NCBI RefSeq assembly: GCF_002266285.1
Contig: NZ_NPMS01000009.1
Location: 62,001 to 126,000 of the forward strand
Length of the DNA: 64,000 bases
Direction: 5' to 3'
From: Virgibacillus indicus
Lineage (GTDB): Bacteria > Bacillota > Bacilli > Bacillales > Amphibacillaceae
Below, piece by piece: positions 1-8,457 of this stretch; positions within the stretch are counted from its first letter, which is position 1, and every line of letters begins with the position of its first letter. The position numbers and the translations under genes were made by a program. The notes beneath the pieces were generated by a model. The model saw only the letters and a list, made by a program, of their open reading frames with translations. It did not search any database and was not told the DNA's origin.

Positions 1-42
1 CATCCGGAATTTAAAGAATTCAGTGAATTTCCATTTCCATAA
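1..42 (+). CDS. C-terminal tail of an upstream gene (partial)
   Basis: The first 13 codons of the window are open in frame 1 and end in TAA at 40-42. The residues (HPEFKEFSEFPFP) are too few to name a family. An open frame of this length can occur by chance. Confidence 0.3.
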   Translation, partial: HPEFKEFSEFPFP

Positions 43-255
43 ACGCTTGATCTATCAGTGTTTTTATCAACTTTCTTCCAGAAGTAAGATATTTTCTTAA
101 TTATTAATGATTAATTTAACTTAGTTAAAAGGCTTCTCTAATTTATGCTGCAAAAGTTGAGTGAACAAATAGCATTAAAAAATTACCACTTATGAACCGT
201 TGTTTAATCAATAATCATGAGTGGTTGTTAAAGTAACGTATTGACTTATCCCGAC
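43..255. other. AT-rich intergenic region, nothing recognised
   Basis: I see no open frame with a ribosome binding site, no strong hairpin and no repeat shared with the rest of the window. Confidence 0.5.
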
Positions 256-1107
256 CTATCTCTCTATCCCGGCAACTCCAAAACCACCAGGTCCAGCGTG
301 CGTAGAAATCATAGCGCCGGCTTGCATCCATTTGATATTTTTAAACCCATGTTCTTTTGCGATAGCCGTCATTCTATCCTTGATACTTTCATCAAGTCCA
401 ATGGAGTACAGTAAATAGAGTTGTCCTTTATCAATGTCGTACTGATTTAAATATTCCTGCAAAAGTTTTTCTGTAACGGCGCTCATTTTACCGCGATATT
501 TTTTGGTGGAAACAAGTTTTCCATTTTTTAATTCGATGCAGGGCTTGATCTTTAATAAAGCACCTCCAAGATAAGCCAGATTACTCACTCTTCCACCCGC
601 CTTTAAAAATTCTAAGCTTCCGGGAACGAAAGCCAGTCTGGACTTCGGTATGATTGATTCAATTTTTCCCACTAAATTTTCGGGTTCAATTGCAGGTTCT
701 TTCTCTAATAGATCAACCGCATACATTACAATCGCAGCCAATCCTCCTGTAACGTTTAAAGCGTCAATCAGGATAATATCATCCAGATTTTCCGTAGCGA
801 TGAGGGCATTTTGAAAGGAAGAAGATGCTTTTGACGTATAACCAATATGTATAATGATGCAACCAGGATAATCCGCTTTTATCCTCTTAAAAAAATGCTC
901 ATATTCATGGGCGTTTGTTGCTGTTGTAGAAGGGATTTTTCTCGTCCGCTCATGATAATCATAAATATCCTGTACTGCTAGCGTTCCATCTAGATAATCC
1001 TTATCATCCATAATAACGTGCATCGGGACGACTTGAACTTCATGTTTCTCAGCTGTATCCTTTGGCAGATCCGCTCCACTCTCTGTGGTTAAAATAATTC
1101 TTCTCAT
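256..1107 (-). CDS. DegV family fatty-acid-binding protein
   Basis: This 283-residue protein has the normal DegV length. It starts with the N-terminal strand carrying TTESGADLP and ends with the conserved C-terminal HAGPGGFGVAG stretch. DegV (FakB-like) proteins bind a long-chain fatty acid between two lobes and, with a FakA kinase, feed exogenous fatty acids to phospholipid synthesis. Which fatty acid is bound cannot be read from sequence. The start is ATG with a GGAGG-like site (AAGGAGGGGTT) upstream. It stands alone, downstream of nothing on the same strand. Confidence 0.9.
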   Translation of the reverse strand: MRRIILTTESGADLPKDTAEKHEVQVVPMHVIMDDKDYLDGTLAVQDIYDYHERTRKIPSTTATNAHEYEHFFKRIKADYPGCIIIHIGYTSKASSSFQNALIATENLDDIILIDALNVTGGLAAIVMYAVDLLEKEPAIEPENLVGKIESIIPKSRLAFVPGSLEFLKAGGRVSNLAYLGGALLKIKPCIELKNGKLVSTKKYRGKMSAVTEKLLQEYLNQYDIDKGQLYLLYSIGLDESIKDRMTAIAKEHGFKNIKWMQAGAMISTHAGPGGFGVAGIER

Positions 1108-1303
1108 CTATCTAACCCCTCCTTGATTATTAATACCTATTCTTACTATACATTATAAGGAAGGACTTTTCAGAAATTAATTTAAAAGTACAAAAGTCGT
1201 GCAATTAGAATCGAAAGTCGCGCGACTAAACATGATTATCACACGACTTTACGCACTTTATGCTAGACCAACCCCATTGCCAAAGGGATTGGTGGGATAT
1301 TGG

Positions 1304-1341
1304 CAAAAAAACAGGCAGGACCTTATTGGATCCAGCCTGAA
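1304..1341 (-). terminator. Rho-independent terminator of the UvrA-like gene
   Basis: On the minus strand a GC-rich stem (CAGGCTGGATCC pairing with GGTCCTGCCTG) is followed by seven T residues, just after the stop codon at 1350. Confidence 0.8.
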
Positions 1342-1349
1342 ATTTTAAA

Positions 1350-3782
1350 TTATAAATATTGTCCTGTCACTGATGATAGATTCGCCTTAATGTCATTTGG
1401 CGTTCCTTCTGCAATAATATTTCCACCTTTGACACCGCCTTCTGGTCCTAAATCAATTATCCAGTCACTCTTATTGATCATATGAAGGTTATGTTCCACC
1501 ATGATAATTGAATTGCCCTTATCGATTAAACGATTGAATAATTCTAACAAATATTGAATGTCATAAGGATGCAGACCTGTTGATGGTTCGTCTAATAAGA
1601 ATAGACTTTTTTGTTTATTTTTCTTCAGTAAGGATGTTGATAACTTTAATCGCTGACCTTCACCGCCAGATAATGTTGTAAGAGATTGACCAAGTTTTAA
1701 GTAACCTAATCCTATCTCCGTTAGTAATTTCAGAACTTTGTAGATTTTTGATTCGTTCTTGAAAATATCTGATGCTTCTTCAACTGTACACTCTAGGCAA
1801 TCATTTATATTGAAGTCATTGTATGTGATGTTGAGGATATTTTCTTTGAAACGTTTCCCTTTACACGTCGGACAGACAACTTCCATATCATTAAAAAATA
1901 GCATGTTGCTCATGACATACCCAAGCCCTTCACATGTCTCACAACGGCCGCCATTCGTGTTGAATGAGAAATGTTTTGATGTAAGACCTTGTGCTCTGCT
2001 TTCTTCGAGTTTGGCAAAAACATTTCGAATATCTGTAAATGCATTGGTATATGTTGCAACATTTGATCGTTTCATTTTTGTAATGCTTGTTTGATTAATT
2101 GTAATGATTTCATCAAACTGGTCTAATCCAGAAACATTGCTACGTTCCTCTCCTACGACATCAAAAATCAGTGAGGATTTGCCAGACCCTGAGACGCCCG
2201 TTACACTTACAAGTGATTCTGCAGGCACAGCAACACTTACAGAGGCAAGGTTATGACGCGTAGCATTTTGAATATGAATTGGCGTTTTTCCTGGTTCTCT
2301 AATGTCCTGCTTAGGCTGGTTTTTCTTTGAAATGTAGTCTTTAATCAAGGACTTCTCATTGTTTTTAAGGTCTTCCAATGTACCCGTACCAACTAATTCA
2401 CCACCGAACCGGCCCGCTTTTGGTCCAATTTCAATTAAAAAATCAGCTTCTCTCATTACATCCGTATTATGTTCAATTACAATTACTGTATTGCCTTTGT
2501 CTCTTAGTTTTTTCATGATGTCGATGATACCTTCCGTATCTTTAGCGTGAAGGCTTGCAGTTGGTTCGTCGACAATATAAACAACATCTGTCAGGTCAGA
2601 ATCTAAGATGGCAGATAGTCGAATGCGCTGACTTTCACCGCCAGATAATGTGTTTGTCCCACGTTCTAAAGTGAGATATCCGAGACCCAGCCGTTTTATA
2701 CGTTTAAGTTTTGTTTCTATATCACGGATATAGACATCAACTGCATTTATGTCCTCTTTGGTAAAATTTAACCTGCAGTCACTGATCCATTCCAGCAATT
2801 GCTCTAAATCCAATGCTGCTATTTCTGTGATGGAACGATCCATTACTTTAACACTGCGGCTTTGTCCGTTTAATTTCGTGCCGTTACAATCCGGACAGGT
2901 ATCACTAAAGAAAAAGATGGATTCCTTGCCCATATCTCCACTTTTTTCTTGATATTTACGCCAAAGGTTTGTCATTACACCTTCGAATTTGCCATCACCA
3001 ACTGTTTTTGGCTCCTTTTTATTCGTATTATTTCGAATTTCTTTACTGCTTGTGCCATAACAGAGCAGTGCATATTGTAATTCATTAAACTTTTTTAGCG
3101 GCGTATTTTCTTCAAGTGGCACATCGTAATAGTTCATTGTATTTTTGATATTTTCAATCTGATACTCTAAGTAACGGCCTGTCCACAATGCAATTGCACC
3201 ATTTTCAATGGACAATTCCATATTAAATAAGGTGTTTTCATTAATTTGGATGACATTACCGATCCCTTTGCATTTCTGGCAAGCGCCTTCGATTGTGTTA
3301 TAAGAAAAGTGGCTTCGTGTGAATTTTTTATACCTGTGCTCACAATGGGGACATCGTTGAAAAACAATAAAATCGCCATCGATATGTTCTGTTTCTTCAA
3401 TGGCCTGCACAGGGTTAACCTTTTTCTCACAGTTTGGACATGATCGGATACCAAGCTTCTCATAAATCATTCGTAAACTCGTATACATGGCTGTCTTTGT
3501 GCCTACTGTCGAACGAGGATTCGACGATGTTTCCTGCTGTTTTAAACTTATCGCAGGAGAAGCACCGCTAATATGTTCCACCTTTGGTTTTTCAATGCCC
3601 TGCATTCCCATCGCTTCCAAGTATTGTCGTTGCGACTCATTAAAAAGAATATCATGTGCGAGGGTAGACTTTCCTGATCCAGAAACACCAGTTATCACTG
3701 TCAATTTGCGTTTTGGTATTTTCACACTGACATCTTTTAAATTGTGTTCGTTCGCATGTTCAATATGTATCCATTCCGTCAT
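1350..3782 (-). CDS. Short UvrA-like ABC ATPase (excinuclease A paralogue)
   Basis: The protein has 810 residues and two ABC ATPase halves. Walker A GVSGSGKS occurs at about 32-39 and 529-536, signatures LSGGESQR at 379 and LSGGE at 704, and Walker B DEP at about 405 and 731. Cysteine pairs of zinc modules are at 115-118, 144-147, 168-171 and 296-299 in the first half, with more at 614-617 and 637-640. It is about 130 residues shorter than canonical UvrA (about 940), as in UvrA2/DrrC-type paralogues that bind DNA or relieve DNA-intercalating drugs. Repair versus drug resistance is not decidable here. The ATG at 3782 sits 8 nt behind GGAGG; a GTG one codon earlier is possible. No uvrB is nearby. 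Confidence 0.85.
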   Translation of the reverse strand: MTEWIHIEHANEHNLKDVSVKIPKRKLTVITGVSGSGKSTLAHDILFNESQRQYLEAMGMQGIEKPKVEHISGASPAISLKQQETSSNPRSTVGTKTAMYTSLRMIYEKLGIRSCPNCEKKVNPVQAIEETEHIDGDFIVFQRCPHCEHRYKKFTRSHFSYNTIEGACQKCKGIGNVIQINENTLFNMELSIENGAIALWTGRYLEYQIENIKNTMNYYDVPLEENTPLKKFNELQYALLCYGTSSKEIRNNTNKKEPKTVGDGKFEGVMTNLWRKYQEKSGDMGKESIFFFSDTCPDCNGTKLNGQSRSVKVMDRSITEIAALDLEQLLEWISDCRLNFTKEDINAVDVYIRDIETKLKRIKRLGLGYLTLERGTNTLSGGESQRIRLSAILDSDLTDVVYIVDEPTASLHAKDTEGIIDIMKKLRDKGNTVIVIEHNTDVMREADFLIEIGPKAGRFGGELVGTGTLEDLKNNEKSLIKDYISKKNQPKQDIREPGKTPIHIQNATRHNLASVSVAVPAESLVSVTGVSGSGKSSLIFDVVGEERSNVSGLDQFDEIITINQTSITKMKRSNVATYTNAFTDIRNVFAKLEESRAQGLTSKHFSFNTNGGRCETCEGLGYVMSNMLFFNDMEVVCPTCKGKRFKENILNITYNDFNINDCLECTVEEASDIFKNESKIYKVLKLLTEIGLGYLKLGQSLTTLSGGEGQRLKLSTSLLKKNKQKSLFLLDEPSTGLHPYDIQYLLELFNRLIDKGNSIIMVEHNLHMINKSDWIIDLGPEGGVKGGNIIAEGTPNDIKANLSSVTGQYL

Positions 3783-4077
3783 CACAGCAACCTCCTTTTT
3801 CTTTTGGAGAAGTCATTATACATGCGGGACTAGGGGCATGCAAGCAATATCTTAAAGAAATGCTAAATATGTTATAAACGTATTACACATGGGTATTGCA
3901 GAGGGGAGTTTGTGATTTCTTATTGTAAGCCATAGCTAATCTCCACTCCAATTATTTATTTACTTTAGATATTCCGTTTATTAATACCAGAATAAAAAAG
4001 GAGTTTTCACCACATTTGCAGAAAATATATTCTGAAGGCTTTAATTTCTAAAATTTTTATAAAACCAGGAGGTAAAC

Positions 4078-4485
4078 ATGGGCAGATTAGTGCATTTCGA
4101 AATTTACGCAGATGATATGGACCGTGCTAAAAAATTTTATGGGGAAGTATTTGGATGGACATTTGAAGATTGGAGCGAATATGCCGGAATGCCTTATTTT
4201 GGGGCAGTGACTGGTGATGAGGATGAGCCTGGTATTAACGGGGCTTTAATGCAGCGGCAAAGTCCTCCTCCAGAATCGGACCAGCCTGTAAATGGCTATG
4301 CTTGTACAATGGGCGTGGAAGATTACGATGCTGTTGAAGCAAAAATTCTTGACAACAGCGGCGTGACAGCAATGCCAAAATACGCTCTGCCTGGCAAAAA
4401 TCACTTTGTTGAGGTGTTGAGTAAAATGAAGCTGTTGTTGCTCAAGTCAATAAAACAGATAGCTTTTTCACACACTAATAATTAA
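4078..4485 (+). CDS. VOC (glyoxalase/bleomycin-resistance fold) protein with an aberrant C-terminus
   Basis: Residues 1-105 read as a typical small VOC protein: the opening HFEIYADDMDRAKKFYGEVFGW, the NGAL strand, and PKYALPG near 101. In this family a conserved tail ending in an EGN/FGI-type strand follows. Here the last 28 residues are unrelated and hydrophobic/basic, and the stop overlaps the 3' end of the convergent heme-protein gene by 11 nt. The last metal-binding Glu position is probably lost, so the gene is likely 3'-truncated or frameshifted. An AGGAGG site precedes the ATG. The substrate is unknown. Confidence 0.7.
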   Translation: MGRLVHFEIYADDMDRAKKFYGEVFGWTFEDWSEYAGMPYFGAVTGDEDEPGINGALMQRQSPPPESDQPVNGYACTMGVEDYDAVEAKILDNSGVTAMPKYALPGKNHFVEVLSKMKLLLLKSIKQIAFSHTNN

Positions 4486-4723
4486 CTCTCACCCTCCAGT
4501 AGTTATTTGCTGCGGCCACCGTTTGATAATGAATCGCGATTACCTGAGATACCGCAATTAAGCTATCTGCATTCGTTGAGTATTTCGGACGCAACTTTTT
4601 TCTGATTTTTTCAGAAGGCTGTGTCACTTCCACCCCTTTTTGCGCAAGTTTGACCGCCAATTCAAATCCTTTCTCTGGCGTATCGGTTTGCAAACTCCTA
4701 AGCTTATCTCCCACATCATTCAC
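4475..4723 (-). CDS. Hexameric tyrosine-coordinated heme protein (HTHP) family
   Basis: The 82-residue protein matches the compact HTHP family: SLQTDTPEKGFELAVKLAQ near the start, then TQP, RKKLRPKY and NADSLIAVSQVIAIHYQT, ending AAANNYWR. The founding member from a marine proteobacterium forms a hexamer and binds heme through a tyrosine, with weak peroxidase/catalase activity. The equivalent ligand here is probably Tyr48 (in RPKY); His65 and Arg45 may line the pocket. These roles come from my memory of the family. Start choice is uncertain: GTG at 4723 lies almost on the GAGGGG site, and GTG three codons later is better spaced. It runs convergent to, and overlaps, the VOC gene. Confidence 0.8.
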   Translation of the reverse strand: MNDVGDKLRSLQTDTPEKGFELAVKLAQKGVEVTQPSEKIRKKLRPKYSTNADSLIAVSQVIAIHYQTVAAANNYWRVRVNY

Positions 4724-4873
4724 ACCCCTCGGATATATTTATCACACTATATGTGCACCCAGTAACACATGTGAAAAGTGTAGTTTTTCAACAATTATGC
4801 CTGATTAGCAGAACACTCCTTATTATTGTAAATATTTATTTCCATATCTGTGAAGACAAGTGTGATTTTAACA

Positions 4874-4922
4874 AAACAAAACCACAGTGATTTCTTTTAA
4901 TATCACTGCAGCTTTGTTTGAA
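4874..4922 (-). terminator. Terminator of the ECF sigma/anti-sigma operon
   Basis: On the minus strand AAAGCTGCAGTGAT pairs (with G-U pairs) to ATCACTGTGGTTTT, followed by a T-rich run, 30 nt after the anti-sigma stop. Confidence 0.7.
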
Positions 4923-4949
4923 TGGCTTGTTGGAAACTTTAAATTGAAT

Positions 4950-6008
4950 TTAATTTATTTTCTTTTGATCCGAGCTTCGAACGATAATCTTATATGGTTC
5001 GTCTTTCATAACTTTTTGAATTTCTTCCGTAGCTAAAAACTCTTCAACGGTTGTTTCTATTTCTTCGGCAATCTCTTTAGCATCCTTATCTGAACTGTCG
5101 ATAGTTGTTTTTACAATGATTTGCAGTGGTAACGGATGGAAAGAATACGCCATTCCCTTTGTATGGAATTCTTTTCTCGCCCTTAACCCTTCATGTAACG
5201 GACTAATTACCTTACTTGATATAGCCATTTCCAGTTCCTTTCGTTCTTTATTAAAAATATTCAATTTGATATCGAATTCCCCAAAATCTTTGGAATCGAT
5301 GACCTGCCGAATGATTTGTTTGATTTCCGCCGTTCTTTTCTCCGTATCTGGTACATCAACTGTTACATAGTGGTCATATTGATTATGGCGCACACCAAAC
5401 GTAGGAATACTAAATCCTTTTTCTTCAAACTTTTGATGGATTTCTTCCATTAAAATATTACTTTCGTTCACATACTGTTTCGTTTCTTCACTAAGATCTT
5501 CCATCATCTCATCTTCCGTCACGATCTCCTCATCCCGATTATATCTCTCGGTCTTGACTGAAAATGCATCATAGCTATGTGCCTGCAAAATATCTTCGGC
5601 TTCCTTTTTCACCTCACTTTTTACATCCTCATAGTAAGTTTCTGTTCCATCTATAGCGACATACATGATTTTTTTCGGATAGGGTGATTCATCCACTCTA
5701 TGCACCTTAAATCCAAGTTCATTCAATTCCTCTGTCATCACCTTTTCTATTGGTTCAGACGCAGTAATATTACTTAAAAATGGTACTTTTGCCAAAATGG
5801 CAGACATGGTTGGCGAAACAAAAGTAGATCCTATTAATAAAGAAAATACGATGATCACAGCAGTTGAAAAAGTTACCGCTCGATTTCCTATTAATCTCTT
5901 GGATAAGCTCATTTCCGCCTTTGATTGTTTGACACCTTGCTTCGCTCGATCGTGCAACTCTCCCGGGATTTCAATAGTTTCTATTTCATGTTTTATTTTA
6001 TTGCTCAT
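4950..6008 (-). CDS. DUF4030-type membrane anti-sigma factor
   Basis: The protein has a short cytoplasmic N-terminus with the IPxELHxRAKxGVKxSK pattern typical of DUF4030 proteins, one membrane segment at about residues 44-64, and a long charged extracellular domain of about 280 residues. Position directly after an ECF sigma gene, with overlapping ends, marks it as the partner anti-sigma factor, which would hold the sigma at the membrane until a signal arrives. I place the start at ATG 6008 (MSNK), about 9 nt from AGAAGGG; an in-frame ATG at 6017 abuts that site and is unlikely to be used. The signal is unknown. Confidence 0.8.
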   Translation of the reverse strand: MSNKIKHEIETIEIPGELHDRAKQGVKQSKAEMSLSKRLIGNRAVTFSTAVIIVFSLLIGSTFVSPTMSAILAKVPFLSNITASEPIEKVMTEELNELGFKVHRVDESPYPKKIMYVAIDGTETYYEDVKSEVKKEAEDILQAHSYDAFSVKTERYNRDEEIVTEDEMMEDLSEETKQYVNESNILMEEIHQKFEEKGFSIPTFGVRHNQYDHYVTVDVPDTEKRTAEIKQIIRQVIDSKDFGEFDIKLNIFNKERKELEMAISSKVISPLHEGLRARKEFHTKGMAYSFHPLPLQIIVKTTIDSSDKDAKEIAEEIETTVEEFLATEEIQKVMKDEPYKIIVRSSDQKKIN

Positions 6009-6540
6009 ACAAATCATCCCTTCTTACTTGGTTGCGAAGCTTTTCCAGCGTACGATACAAGTTTGACTTTACCGTTCCTAATGGCATCCCTTCCATTTCG
6101 GAAATCTCTTGAAAGGTATAACCAAAGTAGTATTTCATCAAAACGATATTCTTATCTGCTTCGTTAAGTTCGTTTAACAAATCTTTGAGTGACACAGAAA
6201 GTGGGATGTCCTCGTCTTCTGTACCGATAAACTCTGCGTGTTGCGGATGAAGATGCACAATCTTTTTGTTTTTTCTAATTAAATCAATCGCGCAGCTAAT
6301 AGCAATTCTTATTACCCATGATTTGATATATTCCGGATTTTTGATTGTTCCAATATTTTTAAAGGCTTTATAAGCCGTTTCCTGTACAACATCTAGCGCA
6401 TCATGTTGATTTTTTACATAAAAATATGCCGTACGATAAACATCTTCTTCATATTGCAGGAATATTTTTAAGAATGCTTTATCATTCCCTTTTTGCGCTT
6501 TCTTTACTAGCTTCTTTATAACAATCACCTGCTTCTCCAA
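5998..6540 (-). CDS. ECF sigma factor (SigV/SigW-like)
   Basis: This 180-residue protein has region 2 (about residues 20-90: YRTAYFYVKNQHDALDVVQET, then the W in IKSWVIRIAI) and region 4 (about 120-172: FQEISEMEGMPLGTVKSNLYRTLEKL). It would direct RNA polymerase to a stress regulon. Its 3' end overlaps the anti-sigma start, so the two are translationally coupled. A candidate autoregulatory ECF promoter lies 25-55 nt upstream. The assignment to the ECF family is firm; the subgroup is a guess. Confidence 0.92.
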   Translation of the reverse strand: MEKQVIVIKKLVKKAQKGNDKAFLKIFLQYEEDVYRTAYFYVKNQHDALDVVQETAYKAFKNIGTIKNPEYIKSWVIRIAISCAIDLIRKNKKIVHLHPQHAEFIGTEDEDIPLSVSLKDLLNELNEADKNIVLMKYYFGYTFQEISEMEGMPLGTVKSNLYRTLEKLRNQVRRDDLYEQ

Positions 6541-6566
6541 TTGCTTTTGATCATGATCACTTATTA

Positions 6567-6594
6567 GACGAACAAAATGACAATTTAGCTTTCA
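6567..6594 (-). promoter_or_regulatory. Candidate ECF-type autoregulatory promoter
   Basis: On the minus strand TGAAAGC (6594-6588) and CGTC (6570-6567) are separated by 17 nt, close to the TGAAAC...CGTC pattern of extracytoplasmic sigma promoters. Predicted transcription starts about 20 nt before the sigma start codon. Confidence 0.5.
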
Positions 6595-6667
6595 TTTATT
6601 AAAATTATTGGTTTTCGTTTATTGTGGCACCATTCTCAATCTATGATTTGGGGACTTTCGTACAGAA

Positions 6668-6707
6668 GAAAGAACTTGGAATTTCTATTTCCAAGTTCCT
6701 TTTTATC
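6668..6707 (+). terminator. Orphan hairpin with T-run
   Basis: GAACTTGGAA and TTCCAAGTTC pair around a short loop and are followed by CTTTTTA on the plus strand. No plus-strand gene precedes it, so it may be the remains of a lost gene or serve a small RNA. Confidence 0.5.
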
Positions 6708-6782
6708 TACACATAACTTAAAATACCAACATTTTTATATGAAGTGATAAATTTATCTTATTGATTCCATTACATCGTTTAG

Positions 6783-6812
6783 TTGCTTCTTCCGCTAACG
6801 CACCAGCTAGGA
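6783..6812 (-). repeat. Cassette-type 3' motif, copy A
   Basis: In the minus direction this reads CTAGCTGGTGCGTTAGCGG followed by AAGAAGCAA. It begins 8 nt after the stop codon of the membrane protein at 6820. It belongs to the recurring family described in the findings. Confidence 0.6.
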
Positions 6813-6819
6813 CAATAGC

Positions 6820-7260
6820 TTAAACAATCTGAACTTTGCTCTTTTGAAAATAAACTGTTAAACCGAATACAACTCCATAAAACAATGACATCAACAGTGA
6901 GTATGACCCATAACTTAGGTCAAATAGTATATTACCTCCAAATAAAGGTGTAATAAAGATTAGGTAAAAAGGATACTGTATTGTTGCTATTACATCTAAA
7001 ATACCATTACCAATCATAACGTGCTCAAAAGTTGTGATGACAAATACAATTACACCTGATATGACCCCGAATATTGAAAATATCTTCAATATCCTACTGC
7101 CTTTTTTAGAGTACATTAGTAACAAGACCATAAACAGTATCGTTACAAGTGCGTTGAAAGTGCCGATACTTGAATCAGGATGTTTGATTGATGGCATCAA
7201 ATTAATTGAAAACGCCAACAAGTATGAGCCTATTAACAATATCAATAATATATACTTCAT
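6820..7260 (-). CDS. Small integral membrane protein, unknown function
   Basis: 146 residues with four evident hydrophobic segments (about 1-20, 33-52, 58-80 and 105-138). A GAGGGGGAG site sits correctly before the ATG. I recognise no family. It is the first member of a run of minus-strand accessory genes, each trailed by a similar motif. Confidence 0.65.
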   Translation of the reverse strand: MKYILLILLIGSYLLAFSINLMPSIKHPDSSIGTFNALVTILFMVLLLMYSKKGSRILKIFSIFGVISGVIVFVITTFEHVMIGNGILDVIATIQYPFYLIFITPLFGGNILFDLSYGSYSLLMSLFYGVVFGLTVYFQKSKVQIV

Positions 7261-7340
7261 ATTAACTCCCCCTCGTATAAATTTTTTCTTTTTCTATTAA
7301 ACTGTCATTTAGGACAACAAGCGATAGGAGTTGCTGAAGG

Positions 7341-7375
7341 GACAACTTCTTCTTTCGTTACGCACCAGTTTAATA
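7341..7375 (-). repeat. Cassette-type 3' motif, copy B
   Basis: Minus-strand reading AACTGGTGCGTAACGAAAG and AAGAAGTTGTC, about 40 nt downstream of the GNAT stop at 7413. It shares the GGTGCGT-AnCGAAAGAAG core with copies A and C. Confidence 0.6.
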
Positions 7376-7412
7376 AGAAAAACTTTAACAAAGCAGTTCT
7401 TCTATACAACTA

Positions 7413-8054
7413 TTAAAACTCTTGAACCTTTGAAGAACTGACCACATCTAAGAAATATTGTGGTGCTATTGCAAACTGTAATTTCTCAAAATCTGAATTA
7501 AACATGTACTTTTCTAAAATAGGCATACATTCTTCCAAATCATTTTCTCTACTCCCTACAACTGGGTCTGTCAAAAGTTTGAAGCCAATATCAGAATATA
7601 ATTTTATTGCTCGATATCTAGATGGATGAGTATGTAAAAACACTGGATACTCATTTAGGGGTAAGGACTGCATTACATATGAAAGTAAAGCTCGACCAAT
7701 ACCTTTTCCTTCATATTCATTCAAAACTCTAAACCAGTGCAGTGTCCATATCTCACCATACGCTTTCCATAAAAAGCAGGTTCCGATAGGTTTATCATTA
7801 TCATCACAGACAAATACACACCTTTGAAAAAACAGATCACCCTTTTTAAGGTACACCTGATTATAGTAGTCTGTCATGAAACCATAATATTCCCTTGCTA
7901 ATTCTACCGTGTCAAACTGCATGGCTTTCCATGTATCCAACTCATCTTCTCTACAAAAGCGCACATGATACCCTTTTGGTAATTGTCTTGCAGCTTTTGA
8001 AATTAATGAATTACAAATCATAAATAGACTTTTTTCCGGTATTTCATCACTCAA
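7413..8054 (-). CDS. GNAT family N-acetyltransferase
   Basis: The 213-residue protein has a GNAT core in its second half: the acetyl-CoA loop NEYEGKGIGRALLSYVM (about residues 113-129, the R/Q-x-x-G-x-G/A motif) followed by a HTHPSRYRAIKLYSDIGF strand-helix, where the family C-terminal motif is expected. It would transfer acetyl from acetyl-CoA to an amine; the acceptor is unknown. Start is TTG at 8054 behind AAAGGGGA. The N-terminal 60 residues do not match a known domain that I recognise. Confidence 0.85.
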   Translation of the reverse strand: MSDEIPEKSLFMICNSLISKAARQLPKGYHVRFCREDELDTWKAMQFDTVELAREYYGFMTDYYNQVYLKKGDLFFQRCVFVCDDNDKPIGTCFLWKAYGEIWTLHWFRVLNEYEGKGIGRALLSYVMQSLPLNEYPVFLHTHPSRYRAIKLYSDIGFKLLTDPVVGSRENDLEECMPILEKYMFNSDFEKLQFAIAPQYFLDVVSSSKVQEF

Positions 8055-8129
8055 TTAATAAATCCCCTTTAAAATATATTTGTTTTCAGTTTAACATTTA
8101 TACATCTACTTTTATGATTTTTCTTGTTC

Positions 8130-8182
8130 CACTAACTGGTGCCCTTTACCTTAATATTGCTTCTTTCGCTAATGCACCATAA
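8130..8182 (-). repeat. Cassette-type motif, copy C, with an inverted partner
   Basis: The minus-strand core TATGGTGCATTAGCGAAAG plus AAGCAAT (8180-8155) faces a plus-strand CACTAACTGGTGCC at 8130-8143. The two TGGTGC/GCACCA arms flank about 31 nt. No gene stop lies nearby, so a gene may have been lost here. Confidence 0.55.
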
Positions 8183-8312
8183 AGTTTACTCTAACCCCCT
8201 TATGTGCAGGGAATATCAAAAAGACACTTTCTTATTTAAGAAAATGCAGCCTTGGAATAAGGTTTGATCAAAAGCACCTCGCAAAGCCACACTTTGGGCA
8301 AACCAAAAGAAT

Positions 8313-8423
8313 CCGTTTTGAAAAAAAGATTGATCAAAACGAATCCTTTTCCTGTGAACAGGTGTGAAGTTTTTATAATAGAGTTTGATCATTTTCTGGC
8401 TATGATCTTCAACAAACGCGCCC
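8313..8423. repeat. 111-bp dispersed repeat, copy 1
   Basis: This segment is nearly identical (about 5 differences in 111 bp) to 13931-14041. It opens with an inverted repeat (CGTTTTGA ... TCAAAACG) and ends with AACAAACGCGCCC. It begins about 35 nt downstream of the DinB stop on that gene's strand. Confidence 0.9.
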
Positions 8424-8457
8424 TATAGTGGAATAACTGTAAAGCTAATAAAACCTT

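Larger units (their letters stand above)
8055..8457. other. Intergenic region rich in repeats
   Basis: No gene is visible. The stretch holds a facing pair of the cassette motif (8130-8182), an AT-rich spacer with a weak CACTTTCTTATTTAAGAAAATG hairpin-like segment, and one copy of the 111-bp repeat (8313-8423). Confidence 0.6.

Noticed and set aside
1300..1485. 61-residue plus-strand frame
   Set aside because: It covers the terminator and 3' end of the UvrA-like gene on the other strand.
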